NCBI RefSeq assembly: GCF_022201045.2
Contig: NC_068562.1
Span: 29,164,001-29,228,000 of the forward strand
Direction of reading: 5' to 3'
DNA: 64,000 nucleotides
Source: Citrus sinensis
Lineage: Eukaryota > Streptophyta > Magnoliopsida > Sapindales > Rutaceae
The position numbers and the translations under genes were made by a program. Positions 1 to 13,106 of the stretch are shown piece after piece. The number at the start of each line of letters is the position of its first letter. Within the stretch, counting starts at the first letter, position 1. The notes under the pieces were generated by a model. That model did not search any database. It was not told where the DNA came from and saw only the letters and a program-made list of their open reading frames with translations.

Positions 1-1230
1 TTGCATTCACATCATCATTCACTATAATAATAATAATATCATCATTCATCACGGCTCCAGGACGAACACATAATAAACGCACACGCATAGCGGCATAGGT
101 ACGTAAGACGGCCATAGACGCACTCTCTCTTCTTCTTCTTCCTCTCTCTCTCTCTCCTCGTTCTTCGGAATTCTGTTCGGTTCCTTCTCTCCGGTTCCCT
201 TGGGCTCTTGGATCCGATTGCGTTTTGCTCTTCATTTCCGATGCGTCGCCGTTTCGACTACTTTGGTCGGTTCACGGTACGGATAAGAACAAACTCGCCA
301 GAATCTTTCTTTTTTTTTTATAAAAAAAAAAAAAACGAATTAGTAGTGTTAATGATTATCTTCTTGTGAGCTGCCGAGAGTTGTTAGTGTCGTTGTTATT
401 GTTGTTGTGTTGGTTGAATAAGAAGCTTATTGAAGATAAGTAAGTTGAGTGCTTAATTTTAGTTTGAATTAGATGGATGGAACATTGAAAACGATAAATC
501 AGGTGAATACTCCTGCTGCGTTTGGTGCTACAGAACTTTGAATTCGAATTTTACGTAATTTTTGCTGAATTAGAATTTAACGAGTTTTTTAATAATTTGG
601 AATTTGTTTTGGATTTTGATTATTCTTTTTTTTTTATTTAATATACGCTAACTCGGAATTATACATCCTTCTTCTTCTTCTTCTTCTTCTTCTTCTTCTT
701 TTTCTTACGTCATTACTATCTTCGACTGAGTTGTATGTATATTTTATTATCGCCTGGTCAACTCGGTTACTTGATCTTGCAGGCGTGTCATCCATGATTG
801 TGGAGGATAGTTATTTTGATAACGTCTAAAAGTTTTGAGGCATATCTGCCTGCACAAATCTCTTCTATACTCTATAGTTTAAATCTTCAGTTTCATAGAA
901 TTATGTACTCTCGCCGGCTTCTACATTTTATGGATCATGGTTAACACTTAACATTTTGGTAGCCTTAGGTGCTTGGTACATTTTGATCTTGAAGCTAAAG
1001 GAACTTTTAACTTATTTGATCAATGCAACTATGTTTTTTATTCCTCTATACAATGTTTTGTTTACCATGCATTTTGTGATGCCATTTTCACCGTTGTGCT
1101 TTAGCATTGTATTGTCGTTGTCATCTTAGAACCACTTCTTTATACTTTCCAGATTGTGTTGCATCTGAAATCGAGAGGAAAGTGTACCAGTGGTTGGTAG
1201 TTGCTAGTTGGCGAAGGTTCACTGTCAGTC
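1..1230 (+). promoter_or_regulatory. Promoter and 5' leader region of the ABCD1-like gene
   Basis: No protein gene is seen here. A CT-rich stretch (about 122-157), common in plant 5' leaders, and a TTC microsatellite (about 669-706) are present. A pyrimidine-rich acceptor ending at 1152 suggests that the exon holding the start codon begins at 1153, so the leader probably contains a long intron with its donor somewhere near 277. The transcription start cannot be fixed from sequence alone. Confidence 0.5.
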
Positions 1231-4200
1231 ATGCCTTCTCTTCAATCGTTGCCACTAACTGAGCATGGCCGGGGTAATCTATCTTCGAGAAGGTATTAAC
1301 TGTTTTGTTGTATGTGCTTTTTCTGGATAATTTGTTAAATATGTTATTTACATGTCTGCATCGTGTGGGACTCATTTCTATTGGGTGTATGGTTTTTGGC
1401 GCTTGCGTGTGTGCTGTCTTGATGTAGTAGTATTGACAATTTTTTTGATGACTGCTAAGCTCAGTGCCATGGCAATCTAACAGCTAGGTGTAGGAGTGTA
1501 AAATTTTCTAAATTCCTTTCTGGCTCAGCTTGAGATTGCCTTTTGAAGTTTGAGTCTTGCTTGATGGAAGATTTAGACCATTAGTTTTTGACTGAGCTGA
1601 GATCCATCATGTTAGTAGTTGGCGCTTCTGAACTCATTTGCACCCCCTATGAATGATGCTCAAAAGAAAACCATTAATGCTACATCTAACTTTCCATTTT
1701 CCAATTCTTAATGAGCCTCTTATATTTCTTCATCAAATTTTAAATTAAAGGGACAAAGGACTCTAACTTTTTCTTTCTTCCGGGACTGGAATACTTTATG
1801 TCACATGAACAATTTAGTCTGCCTCGCGTTAGTTTAATATCTTGTCAAGGTGCTATTTGAAAAAAAAAAAAAAAAAACTTTTTAAGGTAGATAACCTTTT
1901 CTCCCTTGATATATTCTACTTATATTTAACTGATAATTCAAGTCACAGTATTGAAAGTTTTCCCCCATTAGGATTTATTTCTTCTAAGTTTTAGCTGTCA
2001 CATTAATAAGTTTGTAATTATGTGTGATTATTTTACTTTCCATGTGTTTAATTTAGTTATAATTTCGTTACTTCTAATTTGTTTTAAATTTATAAATTTT
2101 CTCTCTGTAACATTTTGGAGTGCTAATTCCTTCTATGTCTAATGTATTCCTGTGGCAGAAATTTTCTTAATTTCAATCACTCTACTTCTTTGTAAACAAT
2201 TTATTTCATGATGACTCCTTTCACTAGTGAACATGTTTTATTTTATGGTTCTACAGGAAAACTATACTGCTTGCCAGTGGTATCTTAGTTGCTGGTGGGA
2301 CTGCTGCATATCTGAAGTCTCGGTTCAGCAGTAAAAAGCCAGACACTTTTAGTCATTATAATGGACTTGGAGATAGTGAAAGGAAACCTGACAAGGCGGT
2401 TGCTAATCGTAGTAACATAAAGAAAGCTAATCAAAAGAAAGGAGGGTTGAAGTCACTTCAGGTCTTAGCAGCAATTCTACTATCTGAGATGGGCAAAATG
2501 GGTGCAAGGGACCTTTTGGCATTAGTTGGCATAGTGGTAAGCCTTTTGGCAAATGCTCTTACATAATTGCTTTCTTTAGTTGTTTTATTTTATATTTAAT
2601 TAGGAATGTCATATTTGTGAATTCTTATGCAAATATACTGACTATTTTGTTTAGCTTAAGTTTAGCATAAAGAGAGTTAGATAATGTAATTGAAAAAGCG
2701 TCAAGGTTTATTGTAAATGATAAAGGCATCAATGTTTTGAAATATTCTCCATAAATGCAGAACGTTAGGTGTTAGAGACAGAAATAACTTGATTATACTT
2801 TATGCAGGTGTTAAGAACTGCTTTGAGCAATAGATTAGCAAAAGTGCAAGGATTTCTATTCCGAGCAGCATTTCTTCGACGAGTACCATTATTTTTCCAG
2901 TTGATATCTGAAAACATCTTATTGTGTTTCCTGCTGTCAACAATGCATTCTACTTCGAAGTATATTACTGGAACTTTAAGTCTGCAGTTTAGAAAAATAG
3001 TGACAAAACTCATCCATACACGTTACTTTGAGGTAAGCGGGGTTGCTGTTGTCAACTGTTGAAATGCACTAACTATTTCAGAAAGTTTTCTCTCATTTTG
3101 TTTATTGGCCTTATATTACTTGAACTTTAAGTCTGCAATTTAGAAAAATAGTGACAAAACTCATCCATACACGTTACTTTGAGGTAAGCATGGCTGCAGT
3201 TGTCAGCTGTTGAAATACACTATCTATTTCAGAAAATTCTCTCTCTTTTTGTTTATTGGCCTTATATATTTTTCAGAACATGGCATATTACAAAATATCA
3301 CATGTCGATGGCCGGATTACTCATCCTGAACAACGAATTGCAAGTGATGTTCCTAGATTTTGCTCAGAGTTAAGTGAACTGGTACAAGATGATTTAACTG
3401 CGGTTACTGATGGTCTGCTTTATACTTGGCGGCTTTGTTCTTATGCAAGCCCAAAATATGTTTTCTGGATACTGGTAAATTCTGTTTCATGTGTTTTATA
3501 TTCATAGGGGTTGATATCATTTTTTTTATCACTAATTCTTTTACTGCAGCTGATGTCCGTTGTGGCTTAATACGATAAATGTTGCAGTTTGTAGTTCACT
3601 ACTTAACTTAATGCTTTCTACTAGGCATATGTATTGGGTGCAGGGACCATGATGAGAAACTTTTCTCCGGCTTTTGGGAAATTAATGTCCAAAGAACAAC
3701 AATTAGAAGGGGAGTATCGACAACTTCATTCTCGGTTAAGGACCCATGCAGAAAGTATAGCATTTTATGGTGGCGAAAACAAAGAAGAATCTCATATTCA
3801 GCAGAAGTTTAAGGCTCTCACTAGGCATATGCGCGTTGTCCTTCATGATCATTGGTGGTTTGGCATGATTCAGGACTTCTTATTGAAGTATCTTGGTGCG
3901 ACCGTCGCTGTTATTTTGATCATTGAGCCCTTTTTTGCTGGAAATCTGAAACCTGACACTTCAACATTAGGACGAGCTAAGATGTTAAGCAATCTAAGAT
4001 ATCATACCAGCGTCATAATTTCATTATTTCAGTCCCTGGGAACTCTTTCCATAAGTTCAAGGCGGCTTAATCGTCTGAGGTATTGGTTTATCCATTTGGC
4101 AAAGGAAGTGAGATGTTGGTTTTTTCACCAAAAAAGGAAAAAAAAAAATAGCAGGGTGAAAAATTTAATCAGTTTTTGTCCTGCAATTTTATGTTACTAC

Positions 4201-7200
4201 AATTGGTTTTTTTGTTATATTCAGAAAACATGACTCTACAATTGTTTTCTACCAAGTTTTCACCTTTCAGTTCCCTATGGAAAGCTTTATACGTATGGCA
4301 CCCTGTTGAAAATGTATAAATTGAAATAGGTAAATGTTTCCAGTGAGATCACAAGGAAGCTATAGAAATGAGTGGTAGTGCATTCTAGATTTCAGATATA
4401 ATAGGGAGTCTGTCATCAGCATTGATTATTTCTTTTACCTTCTCCCTCTTCAATATGTGACTGTTTCTTTTATTTTTCTCCTTGTTTTCCTCTATCAGTG
4501 GTTATGCTGACCGCATTCACGAGTTAATGGTCATATCAAGGGAGCTAAGTATTGAAGATAAATCTCCGCAAAGAAATGGAAGTAGGAATTATTTTAGCGA
4601 AGCCAATTACATAGAGTTTTCTGGTGTGAAGGTATTTGAAATATTTTGGATTACCTACATTGTGTTGGAATCATTTTTATATCCAATATTCTTAAAAGTA
4701 CTTTCTTCTAGGTTGTTACCCCTACTGGTAATGTTTTGGTGGAGAATCTGACTCTTAAGGTTGAGCCAGGATCAAATCTTTTGATTACAGGTAGTTTTTT
4801 CTGACTTATAAGAGTATTCAAAGGTGCTAGAAGCATGTTCTTCAAGGACTCAGCTATGTTTGTGATTCTGACATAATTTCATTGTCAAATTTACTGAAGG
4901 CCCAAATGGCAGTGGCAAGAGCTCTCTTTTCCGAGTTTTAGGAGGCCTTTGGCCTCTGGTTTCTGGCCATATTGCAAAACCTGGAGTTGGTTCTGATCTC
5001 AATAAAGAGATTTTCTATGTGCCACAAAGACCGTATACTGCTGTTGGGACACTGCGCGACCAATTAATTTATCCGCTTACCTCAGATCAAGAGGTTGAAC
5101 CACTCACACATGGTGGAATGGTGGAGCTGCTGAAAAATGTAGAAGTTTTCTTATCATTTTATTGATTCGTTAGATAATATTGTATTTACTACCAGATTAC
5201 GTGAACTGTCTGTGACAGTATTCTTGGTGGATATTCTGCTCTCCCTTTTTCTAGGTTGACCTTGAGTATTTATTGGACCGTTACCCGCCTGAAAAAGAGA
5301 TTAACTGGGGTGATGAACTATCGCTCGGAGAACAACAAAGGTTGGGAATGGCCAGATTGTTTTACCATAAACCTAAATTTGCAATTCTTGATGAGTGCAC
5401 AAGTGCTGTGACAACTGATATGGAGGAACGTTTTTGTGCTAAAGTTCGAGCAATGGGAACTTCATGCATAACCATATCGCATCGTCCTGCACTAGTTGCA
5501 TTTCATGATGTGGTATTATCATTAGATGGAGAAGGAGAATGGCGCGTTCATGACAAAAGGTTGGATTTCTGTGTTAGTTCATCTGCTTTATTTGTGCGTC
5601 TACTGAATGGGGGATTGGATTTTTACTTATTAGACTTACATGAACTGTAGGGATGGTTCTTCTGTTGTAACCAAATCTGGTATCAACATGATTAAATCTT
5701 CTGAGACAGACCGCCAAAGCGATGCAATGGCAGTTGAACAAGCTTTTGTCACAGCTAAGAAGGTTTGAAAGTTGAACTTATTTTGGTCTTATGATTTTAT
5801 TTTAATTTCTTTTATTAGAACAATTTTTGTTAGGGTCATTGTTTTGGATGGCGTTTTGTCTAGGACTCTGCTTTCTCAAATCCAAAGGCCCAGTCATATG
5901 TATCAGAGGTGATAGCAGCATCTCCCATTGCGGATCATAATGTTCCATTGCCTGTCTTTCCACAACTCAAAAGTGCTCCAAGAATACTGCCATTGAGAGT
6001 GGCTGATATGTTCAAAGTATTGGTGAGTGCCTTTATTTTTAACTTCACTGTTTCTATGGTCTTGGAGTCTTAAGGCTATACACATGACTTTTTGTAAACA
6101 TACCTGTCTTGACGTGCAAATTGCTCTATTAGTTTTATAATCCAACCATGAACATACACTGTTTCCCCTAAAATATCTTTCATTATTGCTATTTTCCTTG
6201 TTTGAGGTTGCTATATTTGAATGAGGCATGCTTATTTGTTTTGTCATACATTTCTAAAGAATTAGTTAGATGTCTGATTGATCTTTCTACCCCTTGCTTT
6301 CAGGTACCTACAGTATTTGACAAGCAAGGAGCACAACTACTGGCTGTTGCTTTCCTTGTTGTCTCAAGAACGTGGATCTCAGATCGTATTGCCTCATTGA
6401 ATGGTATAGTAGATATTTTGTTTCTGAGCCCCCCCCCAAAAAAAAAAAAAATGGTTTTCTAAATATATGCGTATAATATTTGAGAGATTGCTTTCTTGTT
6501 AATGTTGCGTTATTTTCATAGGAACTACCGTGAAGTATGTTCTGGAGCAGGATAAGGCTTCATTTGTTCGATTAATTGGTGTTAGCGTTCTTCAAAGTGC
6601 TGCATCATCTTTCATTGCACCTTCGATAAGGTTCTCCTGATCTTCAGTAGAATGCTTCTTTTTTAGACACTTGAGTTTACACCCAAGTGTTTGATTTCTT
6701 GGGAATTTTTTTTTTTTTCACTTTGTTCTTGTTTGCGAATACAGTGAACAACATGGTATGATCAGCAGAAGAATAGTATCTATGTTTAGCTCTAATTATT
6801 CTTCTGGAGTTCTAGGAGAAGCCTTTTCATTTATTGATATTTTTTCTTGTTTTGCAGACACTTAACTGCCAGGCTGGCCCTTGGATGGAGGATTCGTATG
6901 ACTCAACATTTACTGAAGAGCTACTTGAGAAAGAATTCATTTTACAAGGTAATCAGATTGAGTATGAAGTGATTTATCCTTTTGGACATGGAAGGCATTG
7001 CATAGAACAGATTAACTATTTCCATCAATAAACTGAGATTGATCTTGCATTTACAACTTTTATGCAACTTTATTTTGAATATTTTAGTCAGAAACAATTG
7101 TAAGCTACTTCGTCTCAATTTTTTTATTAGATGTTTGTTTGGATTTCAAGCAATTTTTTAGTCAATGCTGAATGCATCTTTTTTAGGTTTTCAATATGTC

Positions 7201-10200
7201 GAGCAAAAGCATTGATGCGGATCAGAGAATAACTCATGATCTGGAAAAGTTGACTACTGATCTGTCAGGGTTGGTTACTGGTATGGTCAAGCCATCTGTT
7301 GACATTCTATGGTGAGTACTTATGCTGATTTATTTGATTTGCCATGATATCTATTACTATATGGTTGTAGTAGGATTCAATGATCAATGATAAATCTCAA
7401 TATTGATTCAATTTAAAGGTTCACCTGGAGAATGAAGGCGTTGACAGGTCAGAGGGGAGTTGCCATTCTGTATGCCTATATGTTACTTGGTCTGGGGTTT
7501 CTGCGGTCTGTTACCCCTGAATTTGGTGATCTGACAAGTCGAGAACAACAACTTGAAGGAACCTTTAGGTAATTTCATTTTCATTTTACCTTCCCGTGTT
7601 GCTGATGCTGAGTTTTAAGTGCATGTGTGTACCTACTCATACATAGCAGTATATATGCAAGCACGTATTATGTTTGCCTTAATGCTGTACATTTCTGTAT
7701 ATGTTAAATTTAACTTTTTTAATTTGCATAAATTAGGTTCATGCATGAAAGACTGCGTGCTCATGCTGAATCTGTTGCTTTCTTTGGTGGAGGTGCTCGA
7801 GAAAAGGCTGTAAGAGACTTCATTCCTACAACGTGTCTTATCTACTTTATTTTTATGCCAGATGGGTTCTGTTAGTTGCTCAATGCTTTTGGACATCATG
7901 GATGTTAAGTTCGAAATATGCAAAGGTTTTGAACTTGGAAGTTTTAAGTGGAATAGTAGATTTAATTGTGAAGGTTGCAATTACCACTGTTGTAAGTTTT
8001 CTTAAAACAAAATTGAAGTGACCCTGCAATCCCAATGATGTGTTGTTAGAGGCTTGAATTTAGTCATGAGAATGTGAGCTCTTTCTAAAGTGTCCGCATG
8101 ATGAGGATTCCACTTTTACAATCTTATGAACCCTGATTAATTTATTTGGATTTTATACATCTTTTTGTTTTAAGCGTTTGTTATTGCTTGTACCTTGTTG
8201 GCATTTATTTGGCAAATATGAGTTGGCAGACCTAATGGATTTGGTTCACCACTAGGATTCTGACCCTGGTAGATGGAGAAGAAATCACAGGCCTATGACT
8301 TCCATTGAATGCTGCAGTTGAACTTGTGTGTAAAAATTGTTGATTCCTATGCTTTTAGTTAGTAGTTGGTTTAAAAAGTCACAGTTCACTATGCTTCAAG
8401 GAGGGAGCCATATATTGTAAACTATGCTGTCAAATGGCCAGTGGTTAATTGACTGCCTTCCATTTGCTTCATTTCTGGAGAGTAAATGATCATGCTATTT
8501 TGTAGGTAGAGGGGTCGTCTATAGAATTTCTCATGTGATTCATGGTCCATTAAGGCTGACCTTTTCATTACTAGTGTGTTGCTGGTAATAATTTCTGCAT
8601 CCTTGAATTTGCATCTGTTGTATGTGGCAGATGATTGAATCACGATTCAGGGAGCTTCTTGAACACTCTTTGTTGCTTTTAAAGAAGAAATGGCTGTTTG
8701 GCATACTCGATGATTTTGTCACAAAGCAACTCCCTCACAATGTGACTTGGGGATTGAGCTTGCTGTATGCCATGGAACACAAGGGAGATCGGGCCCTAGT
8801 CTCCACTCAGGGTGAGATTAGGATGATAATGAATCTGATTCACTGTCTTGATTCTCATCTCTCATCTATTACACACGCGCATTGTATTGCAATATTTCAG
8901 GTGAGCTGGCACATGCCTTGCGGTTCCTAGCTTCTGTCGTGTCTCAAAGCTTTTTAGCCTTTGGCGATATTCTTGAATTGCATAGAAAGTTCGTTGAGCT
9001 CTCTGGCAGTATCAATCGAATTTTTGAGCTTGAAGAGCTTCTAGATGCTGCACAGCCTGGTACACCTTCTCTATTCTTTTTTCTTTTGTCACATGGCAAG
9101 GCTGTAGGTCTGTGTTCATTGTTTAATCTTGATGCATATCCTTACATGTACTGATGAGGGATGGAACAGTTTCAAGTGTTCATTTATCATTTGGCAGGCA
9201 AGTCTCTTTGTGTGTACTGACTATTTGCTTAGATGTGCTCGTAATTCTATATGGAATCTTTTGAAAAATATAAATGTCATTCAAGGGGAAGCAAAGTTAT
9301 TTGTTGGAGTGACATCAATAGCTGAGGTCATGATAGTGGGATTTGAAAGATAGGATGTATTATTTATTTATTTTTCTGCGGATAATGAACAACAACGATA
9401 TCTATTAGTAGAAGAAGGGGCGTGCCTATTTTATCTGCTTTCTTTTGTTTGAAATGTGTTCTACGCCAAAATTTTGTCTTTCTTACATGGTGATGATTAG
9501 TTAGGTCTGGCTTGTCTTTTCTGCCTAAATTGGTACATAAGCAATGATCCCCTTGTAATAAGTCAGTCAATGCAGCAATTTTCTGCTTTGCTTGAATTTG
9601 TGCATGACTGAGATCCTCGCAAGTATCTGGGCTAACAAAGTTGTACGCCATACAGGGGATGATGAGATCAGTGGTTCGTCGCAGCACAAGTGGAACAGTA
9701 CCGATTATCAAGATTCTATTTCCTTCTCCAAGTTGGATATTATTACCCCATCACAGAAACTTTTGGCTAGGCAGTTGACATTTGAAATAGTTCCAGGGAA
9801 AAGTTTGCTTGTGACTGGTTAGAGAATAAACTTCCTCTCTTATTTTATTTATTTAATTAATTTTTTTTATTATTATTAAAGTATACAAAGTAATTTTTGT
9901 TGTTTTATATTTCTATACAAGATTACATCCGAGATGTCTGTAACTTTTTCAGGTCCTAATGGTAGCGGGAAGAGTTCTGTTTTCAGAGTCCTTAGAGGTC
10001 TTTGGCCTGTGGTAAGCGGAAGCCTCACTAAACCATCACAGCATATTGATGAAGAAGCTGGATCAGGTTGTGGTATCTTCTATGTTCCCCAGCGACCATA
10101 TACATGCTTAGGAACCTTGAGGGATCAAATTATTTATCCACTTTCTCGTGAAGAAGCAGAGCTGAGGGCTTTAAAGCTGCATGGAAAAGGTAAATTGTGA

Positions 10201-11109
10201 GCATAAGTAGCAATGACCATTGACTTTCAATAACTCTTCTTTGTACATAGACTGTAGTCAGTGAGTTACACTGTTCTCAGCTTGATAACAATTGTTACTG
10301 AACTTCAGGTGAAAAATTAGTTGACACCACAAACATTCTGGATTCATATTTGAAAACCATTTTAGAGGGTGTCCGATTAAGTTATTTGTTAGAGCGAGAG
10401 GAAGTTGGCTGGGATGCTAATCTAAATTGGGAAGACATTCTTTCTCTTGGAGAGCAGCAGAGATTAGGAATGGTGAGTCATTTGGTGCTTATCCAGCTTT
10501 GTTCAATTAATAAAATTTCAGAGCTAGACTGGTTGATTTATTGCTGTTTGACGTTATTTTTTCCCCCCTTTTCCTACAAGGCACGCTTATTCTTTCACAA
10601 GCCTAAATTTGGCATCCTTGATGAATGCACCAAGTACGAGACTAAACCCCATGTTTTATGTTAAAAGTTCTAAGAATTTGCTTGACAATTATCTAATGGC
10701 ACTTTGGTTTTCCCCTTTTTCCCCCCTTTTAATTGACAGTGCCACAAGTGTCGATGTTGAGGAACAACTTTACAGGCTTGCAAAGGATATGGGCATCACA
10801 TTTGTTACATCCTCTCAAGTAAGTAATGCTGTAACCATGTTTTAAATGCGCATGCAACCTTTGGTATGATATAGTTCTTGAGATGCAAGTTGTGATTTGC
10901 AATTGTTTAGTAGTGAAAAATAGCAAATAGTTTGGTGGATTCCAAGGAAATGGATACTCGTTATGACTATCAATGTGATCTGTTAAACTGACTGTTTTTA
11001 ACTCTCTCTTTTTACATCTCAGCGGCCTGCCCTAATTCCATTTCATTCATTGGAATTACGGCTTATTGATGGTGAGGGCAACTGGGAGCTTCGGACAATT
11101 AGTTCATGA
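1231..11109 (+). CDS. ABCD1: Peroxisomal full-size ABC transporter, ABCD1/COMATOSE (PXA1, PED3)
   Basis: Imports fatty acyl-CoAs and jasmonate precursors into peroxisomes for beta-oxidation, as known for Arabidopsis CTS. Twenty-five coding exons: 1231-1292, 2257-2536, 2808-3032, 3277-3474, 3625-4079, 4499-4631, 4712-4790, 4900-5138, 5255-5559, 5651-5762, 5864-6022, 6304-6403, 6522-6630, 6858-6948, 7187-7311, 7419-7568, 7737-7809, 8631-8811, 8901-9059, 9656-9817, 9953-10189, 10309-10472, 10581-10633, 10740-10818, 11023-11109. They give 1338 residues, close to the 1337 of Arabidopsis. Two transmembrane/nucleotide-binding halves are fused. Walker [10 protein letters not shown] lies near 478 and 1133, signature LSLGEQQR near 579 and 1256, Walker B LDEC near 602 and 1279. 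Both EAA-like motifs are visible ([20 protein letters not shown]). All GT-AG borders and phases agree, so the gene looks intact. A 151 bp tandem duplication covers the third donor. Confidence 0.97.
2961..3262 (+). repeat. 151 bp tandem duplication copying an exon end and its splice donor
   Basis: Copy 1 (2961-3111) and copy 2 (3112-3262) are about 90 percent identical. Copy 1 holds the last 72 bases of coding exon 3, its donor at 3033 and the start of the intron. Copy 2 repeats the same exon end in an open frame and the same donor (GTAAGC) at 3184. Copy 2 has no good acceptor of its own, so it is read as intron. Using the second donor would retain 151 bases with an in-frame stop at 3060-3062. 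Confidence 0.93.
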
Positions 11110-11998
11110 AACTGACGCTAATTATTCGTTTGGAAAGATGGTGTATTGATTTTTAAACAGGACCACCAGTGGGGTAAGGCGGAGTTAATTTCATCATTCA
11201 TGAATTCATTAACTTGATTGCACATTCCTAATCATGCTTATCTTGCTCAAGACACAAGGTAGGTTTGGAATATGTCAGGACCGGTATCCAGCTATCCGCT
11301 TAAGTAGTCGATCGAAATTATATAGATCTTCATTGTATACTGCAAGCTGTAGTTATTCGGCTCCGCAGGGCCCAAAAGGAGGAGAGCCAATTACAGAACT
11401 GTAGTATTTTAGTAACGTCAAAATCAAGATAGGGATAGTAGTTATATTGAAGCATCAAAAGCGTCATAATTCTGTAGTATAAAGAAATTCACTATGTACA
11501 GTTTCTTTTTTCTCTAATTGGGCTAATTGAATTCATTTTGCCCATTTCTGTTGTAAGAATTTCATTATTAATAATTTTGATGGCCCCGTGAATAAAAATC
11601 GTAGGGGCAAAACATTTTTTTTTTTCTGCAGTAGCTCGGTGAAGGGAAAGGTTTAATCGTGCTTTTTCTTCATCTTTCTTCTCATGTGGCTTTTTTCATC
11701 ATTTTGCCCTTTTTTAGTAGGGCACAAATGAAATTTACTACTTAAAACACCAATTTGTTCAGACTGATATGCCATTGCTACTTATTTCATATAATTATGT
11801 ATCTTTAGTGAAGTAGAATATTGTTCCAGGTATTAAGTTGTGGCATTAAATTCAAATCTCGTCCTAAGCGGAGAACTGAATTCTCTGATTCAGTTTTGCA
11901 TTCATCCAAACTCTTTTCATCGGAAGGCATGGATTACAAAATCAACAGCAAATCAAATGATCTAGACATCAGGGAAGTTTTGCATATGGCAAAGGAAT

Positions 11999-12025
11999 CC
12001 CCCCCCCCCCCCCCCCCCCCCCCCC
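11999..12025 (+). repeat. Poly-C run of 27 bases
   Basis: An uninterrupted run of 27 cytosines is followed by further C-rich sequence to about 12037. It is striking in an AT-rich gap. Such runs mutate quickly and are often miscounted in assembly, so the exact length is uncertain. Confidence 0.9.
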
Positions 12026-13054
12026 TCCCCCACCCCCTTATTTTGTTCTCGGGGGAAGGGTGAAGGAACCTTCTAGTTATTGAAAGATTGATAATTCGTA
12101 TGGAAGGGGTAATTGAAGCTGAAGGGGTAAAAGAAGATTCGCATGCGTGGAGAGTTTGGATGAATTTCATGCAAATTGTATTGCCAAGTGGATGCGAAAA
12201 TGTCACTAAAGCTGCCCTCGGGTGTTGTTGACGAATTTTTCTATGGGTGAAACGAGAGTGTGAAGTTACTAAAACTGTGAACCTAGCACTTGTGATAATA
12301 CAATATGAAGATGTTAGTGTATATATGACTCATTACAGTTGTCAATTTTTATATACTAAAGGATCCAACAAGATTGAGTGGGGTACTGCACATGGATTTA
12401 GTTCTCCAGCAACTAGCTATGAAAGATTTTGTTTCATATTAAAAACCCTTAGATCCTTGATTTTAATAGGAAATATATCGATAAAGCACCATTCTTTTCC
12501 CAGGCTAACGTGTCAACCACAATCTTCTTTCTTTCCTTCAACTTTCTTGAACATATATAAAACCTATATAACAATCAAATCATGCATCTATGCCCATTAT
12601 TGTATGTGTCAAAACAAAATCAAGTGGCAATCGATCAATTAGTGGCATCCCTTGAGTATCTCCAACGGATATCATTATCTCTTCTTTTCAGTAAGCCTAT
12701 GAGTTGAAAAGTTTGAAAACCTCGCTGTTTTGAAATAGTAAACATGCATGATACTAAAAGATTTTGCTACAAGGTTTCATGGGTGGTGGGTATATTCACT
12801 CGTGGTTCGGCACTCAAAAGATTCTCTCTCAATTTGCATGTTTCTGCTTGCCAGTCCAAAAGCTAACTTACACATGGTTTTAAAATACATCATCAAATTA
12901 TTTCATGGTTAAGGTTATATTCACATATTAGTTTTAGGAAATACTTCTCTAACGAGGACATTTTTTATTTTAATAAGATAAACATATCACTAATAGATAA
13001 AAAAAAAACAAAATTTTCAGTTTATTATTAGATAAAAAAATAGTCTTAAAAAAA

Positions 13055-13106
13055 ACACGCGCGTGTGTGCGCGCGCGCACGTGTGCGTGCATGCATATGT
13101 GCGTGT
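13055..13106. repeat. 52 bp alternating purine-pyrimidine tract (CG/TG/CA-rich)
   Basis: Every base from 13055 to 13106 alternates purine and pyrimidine. The core is a CG/TG run that passes into CA/TA. Tracts of this type can adopt left-handed Z-DNA under supercoiling. Confidence 0.85.

Noticed and set aside
3112-3183. Second copy of the exon-3 end as a true extra exon
   Set aside because: It has no convincing branch point and acceptor, and a TGA lies just before it in frame, so inclusion as an exon is unlikely.
11821-12063. Open frame with a proline run before GEG
   Set aside because: The proline run is only the translation of the C27 tract, and no domain or homologous block is recognisable.
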